In this document: piece by piece, positions 8,348 through 17,364 of the stretch
Layout: the number at the start of each line of letters is the position of its first letter
Position numbering within the stretch: the stretch's first letter is position 1
Translations under genes and position numbers: made by a program
Assembly: GCA_029259655.1 (NCBI GenBank)
Contig: JAJDET010000255.1
Span: 1-46,638, forward strand
Reading direction: 5' to 3'
Source of the DNA: Planctomycetota bacterium
GTDB taxonomy: Bacteria; Planctomycetota; UBA1135; GCA-002686595
DNA: 46,638 nucleotides
Notes under the pieces: generated by a model
The model's input: the letters and a program-made list of their open reading frames with translations, nothing else
Databases searched by the model: none
What the model was told of the DNA's origin: nothing

Positions 8348-8878
8348 TCAATCGCCGGACGTGAAGGAGCGCTCTTCTCCCGAGGCGTCGCTCACGTAGA
8401 GCCCCTGCGATTCGGGCTCGACGACGAGCGACGCCCGCTTCGATTCCTCCCCGCGCAGGTACAGGCCGAGATCCGCGGGACTGGCCGCCAGCACCGCGCG
8501 GTCGTGCCCGCCCGCGTCTTGCAGGAAGAGCCCGATGTCGGCGGGGTTCCCCACGAGCGCGACCCGCTCGGTCCCCCGGGCATCGTTCATGTAGAGCCCC
8601 TGGTCGTCGTCGGCGACGACGAGCGTCATGCGCTCTTCACCGCGTGCATCGAGGAGGACGAGCTCGGAGCCCGTCTCGGTCGAGCGCCACGCCCCCCGCA
8701 GAGCCCCCGTCCCGTCGACGAGCAGGAGCTCCGTCGTCCGGACGACGTCCGGCCCGGTGCGGCCCATGCCGAGCAGGAGGAAGGCACCGGCTCCGCAGGC
8801 GAGCGTGGTGGCGAGGAGCCGGCTCCGGCGTCGGGAGCGCTCGAGGCGCGCCAGGCGTGTGGCGAAGGTCGTCTGCAT
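8348..8878 (-). CDS. Membrane-anchored protein of 22-residue repeats
   Basis: 176 residues; ATG at 8878 with AGGAG seven bases upstream. A basic N-terminus and one hydrophobic segment (~21-39) place the rest outside the membrane. From about residue 70 there are five to six repeats close to 22 residues with the consensus L-[YF]-[LMV]-x-D-A-x-G-x-x-R-x-x-L-x-x-x-P-x-x-x-G, for example LFLQDAGGHDRAVLAA and LYVSDASGEERS. Regular strand-turn repeats of this kind suggest a small beta-solenoid. No enzyme motif is seen and no function is claimed. It lies 79 bases after the duplicated-domain gene at 8958-10802 on the same strand and may be cotranscribed. Confidence 0.7.
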   Translation of the reverse strand: MQTTFATRLARLERSRRRSRLLATTLACGAGAFLLLGMGRTGPDVVRTTELLLVDGTGALRGAWRSTETGSELVLLDARGEERMTLVVADDDQGLYMNDARGTERVALVGNPADIGLFLQDAGGHDRAVLAASPADLGLYLRGEESKRASLVVEPESQGLYVSDASGEERSFTSGD

Positions 8879-8957
8879 GAGGGTTCTCCTGGCGGCTGGA
8901 CCGCCGTTCGGTTGATGCAGACCTGGACGCGCGGCGCCGGTTCCCGTCGATCGGTTT

Positions 8958-10802
8958 TCAGTACTCCTCTTCGTCCTCGTCCAGGTAACCCAGCTCGTCG
9001 AGGTAGCCGAGGTCGTCGAGCCCGTCCTCCCACGGCTCGAGGTCGTCCCAGTCGAACACGAAGTAGCGATTCTCCAGGATCGCCTGCTCGCCGTCTCCGA
9101 CCTGGAGCAGCAGGTCGGTCGTCACCAGGAGCTCGTGCGGCCGCAGCGTGTCCGGCTCGAGGGTCACGTCGACCGTGCGCAGTCGACGCATCGAGCGTAC
9201 GTCGCCGGCCGAGACCGGGTGATCTCCCATGAGCGCGCCGAGGGCGGCCGCGATCGCGACCTTCGAATCGGTCTTCCGGATGAGCTGGCTGTGAAGCACG
9301 TCGATGCACTCCCGCCCGCGGTCCATGAAGGGATCGAACCACTCCACCTCGAACGGGGTCGCGTCGTCGAAGCCGAGGAGGTCGGTCCCTGACTCACCCT
9401 CGACGATCTCGAGGATCGGGGGGAGCTCCAGCCCGGACCACATCTCGGCCCAGGCGCGCCAGTCGTTCCGGATCGCGTGACGCCTGTGCTCCTCTTCCTT
9501 CGAGCCGGCGTCCCAGGCCGCGAACCCGGCGAACCGGCCGTTCCGATCCGTTCGCCACGGCGGCAGCGAACCGCGGGCGGCCTCGATCTCACCGGCGAGC
9601 TCGAGGAACTCCGGGTCGTCGGGCTCGTACTCGTCGATGTAGAGGACCTCGAAGTCCTCGATCCTGAAGGCCAGGTGCTTCTCGTCCGGCGTCGGCCGCC
9701 AGTCGAGCACGTAGCCGAGGTCGACCCAGGAGTCCCCTCTCTCCACGGACTCCTCGATCCAGACCTCGCCGCGCTCGGGCCATGCGAACTCGAGGGTCAT
9801 CCCGTCCCGAATGCGCTCGTCCTCCGGAACCTCGTCCGGAGAACCGAGGTTCACGGTGATGCCCTTTCCGGTCTCGACCGGGGGGAGGTCGGCCCACTCG
9901 AACGTGAAGTGCTTCTCCTCCCGGCGTTCCGCGGTCTCGCCCTGGGCCGTGACCGCGATCTCCTTCACCATCGAGACGGTCCGCGGGCGGAGCGTCATCC
10001 GTTCGAGCAATGCGGTCACACGCAGAATGCGCTCCGCCGATACGACGGTGCCCGCCGGCGGCGGCTCGGCACCGAGCGCGTCGAGCCAGGCGGTGAGCCC
10101 TTTCTCAATGTCCCCCGACTCGATCCGCTCCTCGTAGCCGACCTCGATCGACTGCACTCCATCCTGGAGAACCATCGACCGGAGCCCGTACTCGTAGGTC
10201 GCCGGGACATCGGCCCCCATGAAGGAAACGAGGCCCTCCCCATCCAGGACCGACCCCATGGGCGCCAGCTCCCGGTCCACCCACATGCCGGCCCACAGGC
10301 TCCAGTCCTCCCCCATCGACTGCATCACCTGCGCCTTCATCTCGGGCGTCTTCATGGCCTCGAGCGTCTGCCGCAGCGCCGCGGGGCTGTCCGCACCGAA
10401 GGAGGCGCCGATCATGTCCACGAACGCCTCGTAGTCGAATTCCACCGCCCCGAGGAACGCGCCTCTCCGCGAGACCCTCCAGGGAGGGACCAGCCTCTGC
10501 AGGGCGATCACGGGGGCGAGCGCCGTCTGCATCTCGGGTCCGGTGACGTCCTGACCGTTCAGAGCGAGCACCTGGAAGTCGTCGATCCGGAAGACGAGCT
10601 CTTCCACGCTCGGCTCCCACGAGAGGCGGTAGCTCGAGTCCGAGCGCACGTCGTTCTTGAGCGCGTGCACCTGGACGGAGACCTTCCCACGCTCGGGCCA
10701 GCCGAAGCGCAAGACCGACGGGCCCATGTCCTGGGCCGCGGAGGGTGATGCGCCGGACAGGCCGGCACTCAACACCGAGAGGAGTGCGAGCAGCGCGATC
10801 AT
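8958..10802 (-). CDS. Exported protein built of two homologous ~306-residue halves
   Basis: 614 residues; ATG at 10802 with GGAG upstream. A signal peptide (~1-24, ending SAAQ) precedes two copies of one unit. The copy starting at residue 31 (LRFGWPERGKVSV) aligns with the one at 337 (LEFAWPERGEVWI). The match continues through SWEPSVEELVFRIDDFQVL / DWRPTPDEKHLAFRIEDFEVL, PPWRVSRRGAFLG / PPWRTDRNGRFAG, the Trp-rich middle, and EKHFTFEWADLPPVE / ENRYFVFDWDDLEPWE. Identity is modest, so the duplication is old. The C-terminus is acidic and carries LGY twice (DDLGYLDELGYLDED). The family is not recognised. The genes at 12201 (upstream) and 8878 (downstream) lie on the same strand. Confidence 0.72.
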   Translation of the reverse strand: MIALLALLSVLSAGLSGASPSAAQDMGPSVLRFGWPERGKVSVQVHALKNDVRSDSSYRLSWEPSVEELVFRIDDFQVLALNGQDVTGPEMQTALAPVIALQRLVPPWRVSRRGAFLGAVEFDYEAFVDMIGASFGADSPAALRQTLEAMKTPEMKAQVMQSMGEDWSLWAGMWVDRELAPMGSVLDGEGLVSFMGADVPATYEYGLRSMVLQDGVQSIEVGYEERIESGDIEKGLTAWLDALGAEPPPAGTVVSAERILRVTALLERMTLRPRTVSMVKEIAVTAQGETAERREEKHFTFEWADLPPVETGKGITVNLGSPDEVPEDERIRDGMTLEFAWPERGEVWIEESVERGDSWVDLGYVLDWRPTPDEKHLAFRIEDFEVLYIDEYEPDDPEFLELAGEIEAARGSLPPWRTDRNGRFAGFAAWDAGSKEEEHRRHAIRNDWRAWAEMWSGLELPPILEIVEGESGTDLLGFDDATPFEVEWFDPFMDRGRECIDVLHSQLIRKTDSKVAIAAALGALMGDHPVSAGDVRSMRRLRTVDVTLEPDTLRPHELLVTTDLLLQVGDGEQAILENRYFVFDWDDLEPWEDGLDDLGYLDELGYLDEDEEEY

Positions 10803-10920
10803 GAGGGGGCTCCGATCAGGGTGCGTCGCGCACGGGCGCGGCGGCCCCTGCGCAGGATCGTCGGCGGCATTCTAGCCGACCCGGTCGCGCTCGCCCGCGG
10901 AACGCGCCGTGCCGGGGCCG

Positions 10921-12201
10921 CTAGAACCCGGTGCCCAGGAACATCAGGAGTGACGGCGACCCGATCACGCGCTCGAACGTGGGATCGATCGTGACGAGCT
11001 GCTTGTAGAGGATCGCGTACTCGAACTGCGGCGGGAGGATCCCCACGTTCGGGAGCGTGAAGACGATCTCGCCCGACGGGTCGACGATGCCGAGCCGCTG
11101 GAACCAGGCGGGGAATCCCACCAGGGCGGGACCGACGGTATCCGGGATCGGCGTCGCCGGGATGTGGGCGAGCGTGAAGACGAGGACGGCGAAGTCTCCC
11201 GGGTCCGCGGTGACGGTCTCCGTGATCGTGTCCCCCTCGCGCACGGGCGACGCGGTGGTCATCGATTTCGCCGTGCCGGCCGTATTCGTGATCTGACCCG
11301 CATCCACCACGGTCGGCGCCCCCGGGAGACCGGGCTGACCACCGCTGCAACTGGTCGTCGGGTGGGGCAACCCTCCCGGCGCCCCGGCGAAAACGCTGTC
11401 GACGATCTCCACCTGGGGATCGTCACCGAGCAGACGACATCCGGGTCCCCCGTTGCTGCCGCTGAAACCGGTGCAGCTCGGGAAGTCGTCGAACCCATCG
11501 ACACCCGGCCCCCCGCTCACGTCGCAACCCGAGACGAAGACGTCGCCGCCGTCGACCCGGAGTCCGGGCCCCCCGTCGTAGACGGTGTCGAACGTGTTGC
11601 CGTCGGCGCCGCGCAGGCGTGAGTCGTAGACCGCGACCGTCGAGCTCCCGCTGTGCAAACCCGCGTTGAAGGTGTACCCGAAGCCCTCGGCCGAGAAGGC
11701 CTCCAGATCGCAGTCGGCGAAGGCGACCGACCCGCAATTCAGAACGCGCGTACCCGTCGCGGCCCGCCCCAAGCTGATGCTCGTGGGAGCCGGGTTTGTC
11801 GCGACCTTCTCGATCCACACGGGGCCGGCACAGTTCTCGATCAAGAGCACGGGGTCCGTGATCCCGAAGAAGACGGACGGAGCCTCGTTGATCTCCAATC
11901 CCTTGATGCTCACGTGGTCCGAGGCCGCGAGGTCCTCGATCACGACGGGTCCCAGCACGAAGGGCCGTGTAGCGGTCGCGCTGTGGATCACCGCGGTCTT
12001 CGCGCTGATCGTGAACGGATCGTAGGTCCCCGGGTGGACGAGCACGATGTCCCCGAAGACGGCTGCGTCGATGGCGTCCTGGATGGTCGTGTACGGCACG
12101 CCACCATCGTCGTCCACGACCAGGACGCTCTGTGCCGCCGCGGCGGGAGCCAGGAGCAGGAGCACGCTTGCGGCCGGGATGGCGAGAGCACGGATTCTCA
12201 A
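10921..12201 (-). CDS. Exported pectate-lyase-like right-handed beta-helix protein
   Basis: 426 residues from a TTG start at 12201-12199. The TTG is chosen because a perfect GGAGG lies six bases upstream and a signal peptide (LAIPAASVLLLLAPAAAAQ) follows at once. The mature N-terminus VDDDGGVPYTTIQDAIDAA then GDIVLVHPGTY is the standard opening of pectin-lyase-like beta-helix proteins. Later turns show repeated short strands with Cys residues (NCGSVAFADCDLEAF; VSGCDVSGG). The last ~120 residues form a separate beta-rich domain of a kind often seen at the C-terminus of planctomycete surface proteins. No catalytic lyase residues are identified, so binding or structural use is as likely as polysaccharide cleavage. 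The next gene on this strand begins 118 bases downstream. Confidence 0.78.
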   Translation of the reverse strand: MRIRALAIPAASVLLLLAPAAAAQSVLVVDDDGGVPYTTIQDAIDAAVFGDIVLVHPGTYDPFTISAKTAVIHSATATRPFVLGPVVIEDLAASDHVSIKGLEINEAPSVFFGITDPVLLIENCAGPVWIEKVATNPAPTSISLGRAATGTRVLNCGSVAFADCDLEAFSAEGFGYTFNAGLHSGSSTVAVYDSRLRGADGNTFDTVYDGGPGLRVDGGDVFVSGCDVSGGPGVDGFDDFPSCTGFSGSNGGPGCRLLGDDPQVEIVDSVFAGAPGGLPHPTTSCSGGQPGLPGAPTVVDAGQITNTAGTAKSMTTASPVREGDTITETVTADPGDFAVLVFTLAHIPATPIPDTVGPALVGFPAWFQRLGIVDPSGEIVFTLPNVGILPPQFEYAILYKQLVTIDPTFERVIGSPSLLMFLGTGF

Positions 12202-12207
12202 GGCACA

Positions 12208-12212
12208 CCTCC
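12208..12212 (-). promoter_or_regulatory. Shine-Dalgarno GGAGG that fixes a TTG start
   Basis: On the minus strand GGAGG stands six bases before TTG at 12201. It decides the start of the beta-helix gene, because the nearby GTG at 12208 is out of frame and no in-frame ATG precedes the signal peptide. Confidence 0.7.
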
Positions 12213-12334
12213 GAGTGGGGAACACAACGGCGGATCCGAAGAAGAGTGCGGCGCCGCGGCGAAGCCCGTCGAGATTCGCGCGTCGTCCAGCCCCCATCAT
12301 AGACGCCCTCCGCCGGGACGGGGGCGAGGCAAGG

Positions 12335-12371
12335 GAAGGGCCGCTCGCCGATTCCACGCGAGCGGCCCTTC
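12335..12371. other. Perfect 14-bp inverted repeat in a divergent promoter region
   Basis: Bases 12335-12348 pair without mismatch with 12358-12371 around a 9-base loop (arm core AAGGGCCGCTCGC). No T-run follows on either strand, so it is not a canonical intrinsic terminator. It lies between two divergently transcribed genes, where a terminator would not be expected. It could be a protein-binding palindrome, a leader structure or part of an unannotated small RNA. Confidence 0.6.
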
Positions 12372-12573
12372 TGCGAGCCGACCCCCTCACAAGGGCGGCA
12401 GTCTGGTGATCGAGTGGCAACTGCAACGCCCCGAGACGTCTGTGGTTGCGCAGCCGGTTCTCCCTTTCCCCGCGTTTCTTCCGACCGGTCCTCTGGGTAG
12501 TCTCCCCACCGCAGCCCCTCGCCGGAGCTTCCCCGAAACCGAGAACCGGACCCCCCACGTCGAACGTCTAGCC

Positions 12574-13158
12574 ATGTCTCGTTCAGCAGGGAACCGAACC
12601 GACCTCGACCTCGTGGAAGCCGTACTCGAGAAACGGGCCGACGCCGTCGTCGAGCTCGTGCACCGACTGGGTTGCGTGCCGCGCTTCATCGCGGCGCGCA
12701 ACAAGCAGCTCGGTCGCCCGCTAGCCGACCTCGACCTCGAGGACGTCGTGCAGGACGCGCTCGTCGTCGTCTGGCGCAAGCTCCCCGAGTTCCACGGTCG
12801 GACCTCGCTCGAGGTCTGGATCTACCGCATCTGCTGCTACGAGCTCATGAACGCCGTGCGCCGCCGGGGGTCCGGCGGGCGCGAGCGAAGAGTCTCCGAG
12901 GACCTGCTCGAGAACGACAGCGTCGACCTCCGCGGGGAGCACGATCGCTCGGAACGCCACGAGCGGCTGTACGACGCCCTCGAGATGCTCACCGACGAAG
13001 AGCGGGAGATCGTTCGCATGAAACACTTCGACAACCTCTCGTTCACCGAGATCGGCCACGAGCTCGGGCTCTCGTCCAACACGGCGAAGACGCGCTACTA
13101 TCGCGGCCTCCGGCGCTTGTCCGGGATCCTCAGGCCGCGCAACGGGGGACGGTCATGA
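12574..13158 (+). CDS. ECF RNA polymerase sigma factor
   Basis: 194 residues from the ATG at 12574. Sigma region 2 spans ~25-95, with DLDLEDVVQDALVVVWRKL (core-binding and -10 recognition helices). Region 4 spans ~135-185, with LTDEEREIVRMKHFDNLSF and the helix-turn-helix FTEIGHELGLSSNTAKTR. Region 3 is absent, as expected for ECF factors. The TGA stop overlaps the ATG of the next gene (ATGA, 13155-13158), so translation of sigma factor and anti-sigma factor should be coupled. ECF factors direct polymerase to stress or envelope promoters when their anti-sigma partner lets go. The regulon cannot be predicted here. Confidence 0.93.
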   Translation: MSRSAGNRTDLDLVEAVLEKRADAVVELVHRLGCVPRFIAARNKQLGRPLADLDLEDVVQDALVVVWRKLPEFHGRTSLEVWIYRICCYELMNAVRRRGSGGRERRVSEDLLENDSVDLRGEHDRSERHERLYDALEMLTDEEREIVRMKHFDNLSFTEIGHELGLSSNTAKTRYYRGLRRLSGILRPRNGGRS

Positions 13159-13850
13159 CCACCGAGCACGAGCAGCACGACGAGGAGCTCCTGGCGCAGG
13201 TCGCCATGGGCGAGCGTGGCGAGGACGAGCCCGAGGTCCGCGCGCTCCTCGAGTCCTGCGCGCACTGCAGGGAGGAGCTCGACTCCCTGCGTGCGGCGAC
13301 GGAGCTCCTCGAGGACGCCGGGGCCCAGGAGCGCCGCGTCTTCGCAGAGGCGCGTGCGATGTCCCGGGCGCCGGGTGAGGCGCGCGTCGCACCTCTGGTT
13401 CACCAGCTCTCGCGCGGGCCAGGACCGAGGCCCTTGCTCCTCCCCATCGCGGGAGTCGCGCTCGCCGCCGCCGCCATCCTCGTCTTCTTCCTCGTCGACC
13501 CCCTCGGGGACGGGGGCTCGTCGACCCTCGACGACAATGGCCCGGTCATTCTCGGGCCGTCGGACGAGCTCTCCTGTGACCTGCCGATCGGCGAGGTCTC
13601 CGACTTCACGATCTTCCGCTGGAGCGGCGACGCCGCGCCCGGACACGACTTCGTGGTGCGCGTGTGGTCCGCCGAAGCCAGCGCCATTGCGCGACCGTTG
13701 CTCGAATCGCCCCACGTCCAGGGCAACGAATGGGCGCCGAGCGCCGACGAGCTGGCCGGGCTCCCGAGCGAGATCCGCTGGGACGTACGCCTGTTCGACG
13801 AAGCCGATCGCCGCGTGTCGCAAGCGCGCGGAGAAGCCTCGCTGCGCTGA
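13155..13850 (+). CDS. Membrane anti-sigma factor with degenerate zinc-finger motif
   Basis: 231 residues; ATG overlaps the sigma stop codon by four bases. The N-terminal ~40 residues hold CAHC (Cys35, Cys38) in the place of the HxxxCxxC anti-sigma zinc motif, but the His position is Leu31. One membrane helix (~93-113, LLLPIAGVALAAAAILVFFL) leads to an outer domain of ~110 residues with the FRWSGDAAPG...RVW pattern and a WDVRLFDEADR strand, as often found in anti-sigma sensor domains with an FN3-like look. Gene order and coupling make the anti-sigma role strong. Loss of the His may mean non-zinc folding or altered redox sensing. Confidence 0.85.
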   Translation: MTTEHEQHDEELLAQVAMGERGEDEPEVRALLESCAHCREELDSLRAATELLEDAGAQERRVFAEARAMSRAPGEARVAPLVHQLSRGPGPRPLLLPIAGVALAAAAILVFFLVDPLGDGGSSTLDDNGPVILGPSDELSCDLPIGEVSDFTIFRWSGDAAPGHDFVVRVWSAEASAIARPLLESPHVQGNEWAPSADELAGLPSEIRWDVRLFDEADRRVSQARGEASLR

Positions 13851-13925
13851 ACGACTTCGCTACTGCGTGATCGAGGAGATCGCGCGCGGCGGTGTCGACG
13901 AGGCCCGGCGGGTCATCGGACGCCG

Positions 13926-16082
13926 CTAGCCGACCTGCTTGCGGAACCTCGCGATGCTCACGCCGAGGATCGCCACGCAGCAGGTCGAGAGCCCCACGAT
14001 GCTCGGGATCAGGTCGCGCGCGTCCGCCCCGCGCAGGACCACGCCGCGCAGGATCTCGATGAAGTAGGTCACCGGCAAGAGGAAGCTCGCCAGGAAGATC
14101 GGGAGCGGCATCTCGGCGCGCGGGAACATGAAGCCCGAGAGCAAGACCGACGGCAGCATCACGAGGAACGCGAACTGCATGGCCTGGAGCTGCGTCTTCG
14201 AGATGGTGGAGACCAGGAGCCCCATCCCCAGCGACGTCACCACGAAGAGCGCCGACAGCGCGAGCAGGAGCCACAAGCTCCCGTGGATCGGCACGCCGAA
14301 GAGCCAGACCATCACGTTCAGCACGATGACCGTCTCCAGGATGCCGATCAGTGCATAGGGCGCGAGCTTCCCCAGAATCAGGCCCGCGCGCCCGATCGGT
14401 GTGACGAAGAGCTGCTCCAGGCTCCCCAGCTCGCGCTCCCGAACGACCGCGAAGGACGTCAGGAAGAGAGTCACGAGCTGCAGGATGATCCCCACCAGCC
14501 CGGGCACGAAGAAGTGCGAGCTCTCGAGGTCGGGGTTGTAGAGCAGGCGCGAGCGGACCTCGACGGGCATGGCCGCCTCGCCGTGCTCGTCCCGGCTCGG
14601 TACGCGCGACTGCGTCTCGAGGAACGAGAAGCCGATCCTGCGCGAGAGGTCGATTCCGAGGAGCTGCGCGGCGTTGAGGGCCGTCGTCGCGACCTGCGAG
14701 TCGCTGCCGTCGACGAGCACCTGCACCTGAACCTGCTCGCCGCGCACCAGGAGGTCCGAGTAGTCCGGTGGGATGCGCACCCCGACCGCCGCGCGTCCCG
14801 AGGTCATCGCGCGGCGAAAGTCCTCGGCGCTCGTCGCGCGCTCGACCACCTCGAAGGTGCCCGTGTTCTCGAACGCAGCGACCAGCTCGCGGGCTGCCGA
14901 ACGACCATCCAGGTCGTGAACGACGGTCCTTATGTCCTCGATCTCGGTCTCGATCGCGTAGCCGAAGATGATCGTCTGGATGACGGGGATGACGAACAGG
15001 AAGACGAGCGTCGCCGGTTCACGGCGTACGTGAGCCAGCTCCTTCTGGAACACGGCTCCGAACCCGAAGGTCGGAGAGGTCGCTATCGGTTCCGGCGCGA
15101 GAGGCTCCGCGGGAGCATCGACCGCGAGCTCTTGCAGCCGCACCGGCTCGACCTCCCCCAGCGAGCCAGCGCGCGCCAGGGTCACGAAGACGTCTTCGAG
15201 GTTCGGCGTGACGGAGCGAACCTCGGCGTCGCCGAGGAGACTCGCGAGCTCCGCCGGGCCGACCTCGTCCGAGACCAGCACGTGGACGGTCTCGCCGAAC
15301 AGCGTCGCGTCCAGGATCCCCGGCTCCCGCCGCAGCGCCGCGAGCCGGGCGGCCGGGTCCGACACGGTCACCTCGTAGCGGCTCGTCCCCGCCGGCGTCA
15401 CCCGCGGGAGCGCCTTGAGCTCTTCCGGCCGTCCGAGCACGAGCAGCTCCGAGTCGAACAGGTACGCGATGTCCGTGCAGCGCTCGGCCTCGTCCATGTA
15501 ATGAGTCGTGACGAACAGCGTGACGCCTCGGCCCGCCAGCTCGAACAGGAGGTCCCACAGCTCGCGGCGCGCGACGGGGTCGATGCCCGCAGTCGGCTCG
15601 TCCAGGAAGAGCAGTTCCGGCTCGTGTACGAGCGCTGCGGCGAGGGCGAGGCGCTGCTTCCAGCCCCCCGACAACGTGCCGGCGAGCTGCTCCACGAAGG
15701 GCCCGATCGACACCAGCTCGATCACCGCGAGGACGCGCTCCTCGAGGCGCTCCCCGCGCAGCCCGTACACACGCGCGTAGAACTCGAGGTTCTCACGCAC
15801 CGACAGGTCGGAGTAGAGGCTGAAGCGCTGCGACATGTAGCCGATCTTGCGCTTGACCTGCTCCGACTCCCGGGCGGCATCGCGACCGAGCACGGTCGCG
15901 CGCCCGGAGCTCGGCGAGAGCACTCCCGTGAGCATGCGGATGATCGTGGACTTGCCGCTCCCGTTGGGACCGAGCAGTCCGAAGATCGCGCCGCGCGGGA
16001 CGTCGAACGAGACCCGGTCCACCACCGTCCTGTCCCCGAAGCGACGGACGAGGTCCCGCGCGCGAACGACGGGGCCGGTCAC
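13926..16082 (-). CDS. Fused ABC transporter: ATPase plus ABC-2 type permease
   Basis: 718 residues from the GTG at 16082, whose GTGA overlaps the stop of the upstream adaptor gene; an in-frame GTG at 16127 is an alternative. Residues ~1-225 are an ABC ATPase: Walker [10 protein letters not shown] (38-46), Q-loop Gln85, signature LSGGWKQ (137-143), Walker B LLFLDEP (157-163) and H-loop [10 protein letters not shown] linker to ~345 leads to an ABC-2 permease with one helix, a large extracytoplasmic loop, and five further helices ([19 protein letters not shown] is the family hallmark). In YbhFSR/YhhJ-type systems ATPase and permease are usually separate genes or a larger fusion. With the HlyD gene it forms a complete exporter, probably for a drug, lipid or peptide. 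A homodimer would supply two ATPase sites. Confidence 0.92.
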   Translation of the reverse strand: MTGPVVRARDLVRRFGDRTVVDRVSFDVPRGAIFGLLGPNGSGKSTIIRMLTGVLSPSSGRATVLGRDAARESEQVKRKIGYMSQRFSLYSDLSVRENLEFYARVYGLRGERLEERVLAVIELVSIGPFVEQLAGTLSGGWKQRLALAAALVHEPELLFLDEPTAGIDPVARRELWDLLFELAGRGVTLFVTTHYMDEAERCTDIAYLFDSELLVLGRPEELKALPRVTPAGTSRYEVTVSDPAARLAALRREPGILDATLFGETVHVLVSDEVGPAELASLLGDAEVRSVTPNLEDVFVTLARAGSLGEVEPVRLQELAVDAPAEPLAPEPIATSPTFGFGAVFQKELAHVRREPATLVFLFVIPVIQTIIFGYAIETEIEDIRTVVHDLDGRSAARELVAAFENTGTFEVVERATSAEDFRRAMTSGRAAVGVRIPPDYSDLLVRGEQVQVQVLVDGSDSQVATTALNAAQLLGIDLSRRIGFSFLETQSRVPSRDEHGEAAMPVEVRSRLLYNPDLESSHFFVPGLVGIILQLVTLFLTSFAVVRERELGSLEQLFVTPIGRAGLILGKLAPYALIGILETVIVLNVMVWLFGVPIHGSLWLLLALSALFVVTSLGMGLLVSTISKTQLQAMQFAFLVMLPSVLLSGFMFPRAEMPLPIFLASFLLPVTYFIEILRGVVLRGADARDLIPSIVGLSTCCVAILGVSIARFRKQVG

Positions 16083-17209
16083 CGGCTCTTCGCTTCCAGC
16101 CACACGTCCGCGTTCATCCCGGGCCACAGGCGGTCCAGTCCCTCCTCGAGGTAGACCTTGATGCGGAACACCTGCTTGGACCGCTCTTCGGGCGTCTGGA
16201 CGTTGCGCGGCGTGAACTCGCCCTGACGCGCGACGAAGCCGATGCGGGCCTCGAAGCGCTCCCCGGGAAAGGAGTCGACACTCACCTCGACGAAATCCCC
16301 CACCGAGAGCTCGCCCAGTCGGCCCTCCGGGACGTAGGCGCGGACCCAGAGTCGCGCGATGTCCACCATCGCGAGAACCGGAGCGTCCGGCGCGACGAGG
16401 TCTCCGGGTCGCAGCTCGACGGCGTCGATCAGTCCGTCGATCGGCGCGTGGACGGAGAGCTCCTCGAGTCGGCGGCGAACGGAGGCCAGCGCCGACTCGG
16501 CCACGTGCAGGGCCGCCTCCGATGCGGCGACCTCCTCGGTCCGGTAGCCGCTCGTGACGAGCGCGAGACGCTGCCGTCCTTCGTCGAGCTCCGCACGTGC
16601 GTGTGCCACGTCTTCTGCACGAGAGCCTTCCTCGAGCAGCAAGAGCTCCTGCTGGCGGACCTCGTACGAGGCCTCGTCGACGCGCAGCTGGCGCTCCGCA
16701 CGGTCGAGCTGCTCCTCGCTCGCGATCTTCTCCGCCCGCAGCGACTGCGCCCGTTTGAACTCCAGCCGGGAGAGCTCGACCTCCGCCTCGGCCAGCCGCA
16801 GCCGGGCGCGACCGGCCTCGACCTCCTGGTCACGGGGGCCCTTCTGCAATCGGCGCAGCCGGGCCTCGAGCTGCGTGACGCGCGCACGGACCTCGCCGAT
16901 CTCCTCCGGACGGAAGCCGGCGGCGAGCCTCTCGTTCTCGGCCCGCGCCTCGGCGACCCGTCCCTCCGCCTCGGCCAGGCGCTCCTCGAGCTCGAAGGGC
17001 TCCAGCTCGACCAGGAGCGCGCCCGCGACAACGCGCTCTCCCTCCTCGACGTGCACCCGGGACACGCGTCCCCCGACCCGCGAACCGACGCGGATCTCGT
17101 CGGCCTCGACGAACCCCGACACCACGAGCGGCCCTTCCGGCTCCCGGCCGAACACCAGCGCCACGACGAGCGCGGTCGCCAGCAGTCCCAGGATCGCGAG
17201 CTTCTTCAT
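16079..17209 (-). CDS. HlyD-family periplasmic adaptor protein
   Basis: 376 residues; ATG at 17209 with GGGAGG a few bases upstream. An N-terminal signal anchor (~3-20) is followed by a lipoyl-like half motif ([19 protein letters not shown], ~43-62), a long Glu/Arg-rich coiled-coil hairpin (~75-245), the second lipoyl half ([19 protein letters not shown]) and a beta-barrel domain. The end [19 protein letters not shown] is typical of YbhG/YhiI-type adaptors. It would link the inner-membrane ABC exporter to the outer membrane. The start of the ABC gene overlaps its stop codon, so the two are translationally coupled. It is divergent from the CHAT gene across 155 bases. Confidence 0.92.
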   Translation of the reverse strand: MKKLAILGLLATALVVALVFGREPEGPLVVSGFVEADEIRVGSRVGGRVSRVHVEEGERVVAGALLVELEPFELEERLAEAEGRVAEARAENERLAAGFRPEEIGEVRARVTQLEARLRRLQKGPRDQEVEAGRARLRLAEAEVELSRLEFKRAQSLRAEKIASEEQLDRAERQLRVDEASYEVRQQELLLLEEGSRAEDVAHARAELDEGRQRLALVTSGYRTEEVAASEAALHVAESALASVRRRLEELSVHAPIDGLIDAVELRPGDLVAPDAPVLAMVDIARLWVRAYVPEGRLGELSVGDFVEVSVDSFPGERFEARIGFVARQGEFTPRNVQTPEERSKQVFRIKVYLEEGLDRLWPGMNADVWLEAKSR

Positions 17210-17364
17210 GCGGCCTCCCGATTCTAGGGAACGACGAGTGCTTCCCCACGAGGCCGTCTCTCGAATGCGACGTTCGCAGAGGCTCTCCTCCCGCTCCCGA
17301 GGGCCCCGCCCCCGGACCACCGGGGGGGTCGTGGACTCTCCGAGTAGACTGGTCCCCCGCTGTG

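Larger units (their letters stand above)
12202..12573. other. 372-base divergent intergenic region
   Basis: This is the only gene-free stretch over 300 bases. It separates the beta-helix gene (minus) from the ECF sigma gene (plus) and must hold promoters for both. It contains the 14-bp hairpin listed separately. No convincing small gene, operator repeat or classical -35/-10 pair was seen. Confidence 0.6.

Noticed and set aside
12535-12561. GAAAC ... CGTC arrangement resembling an ECF-type promoter before the sigma gene
   Set aside because: Spacing is 18 bases and the start site would fall within a few bases of the ATG; one weak match in GC-rich DNA is not evidence.
13867-13929. Short GTG-started frame between the anti-sigma gene and the ABC gene
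   Set aside because: Only 20 residues, no Shine-Dalgarno, and it runs into the end of the convergent gene; at most a remnant.
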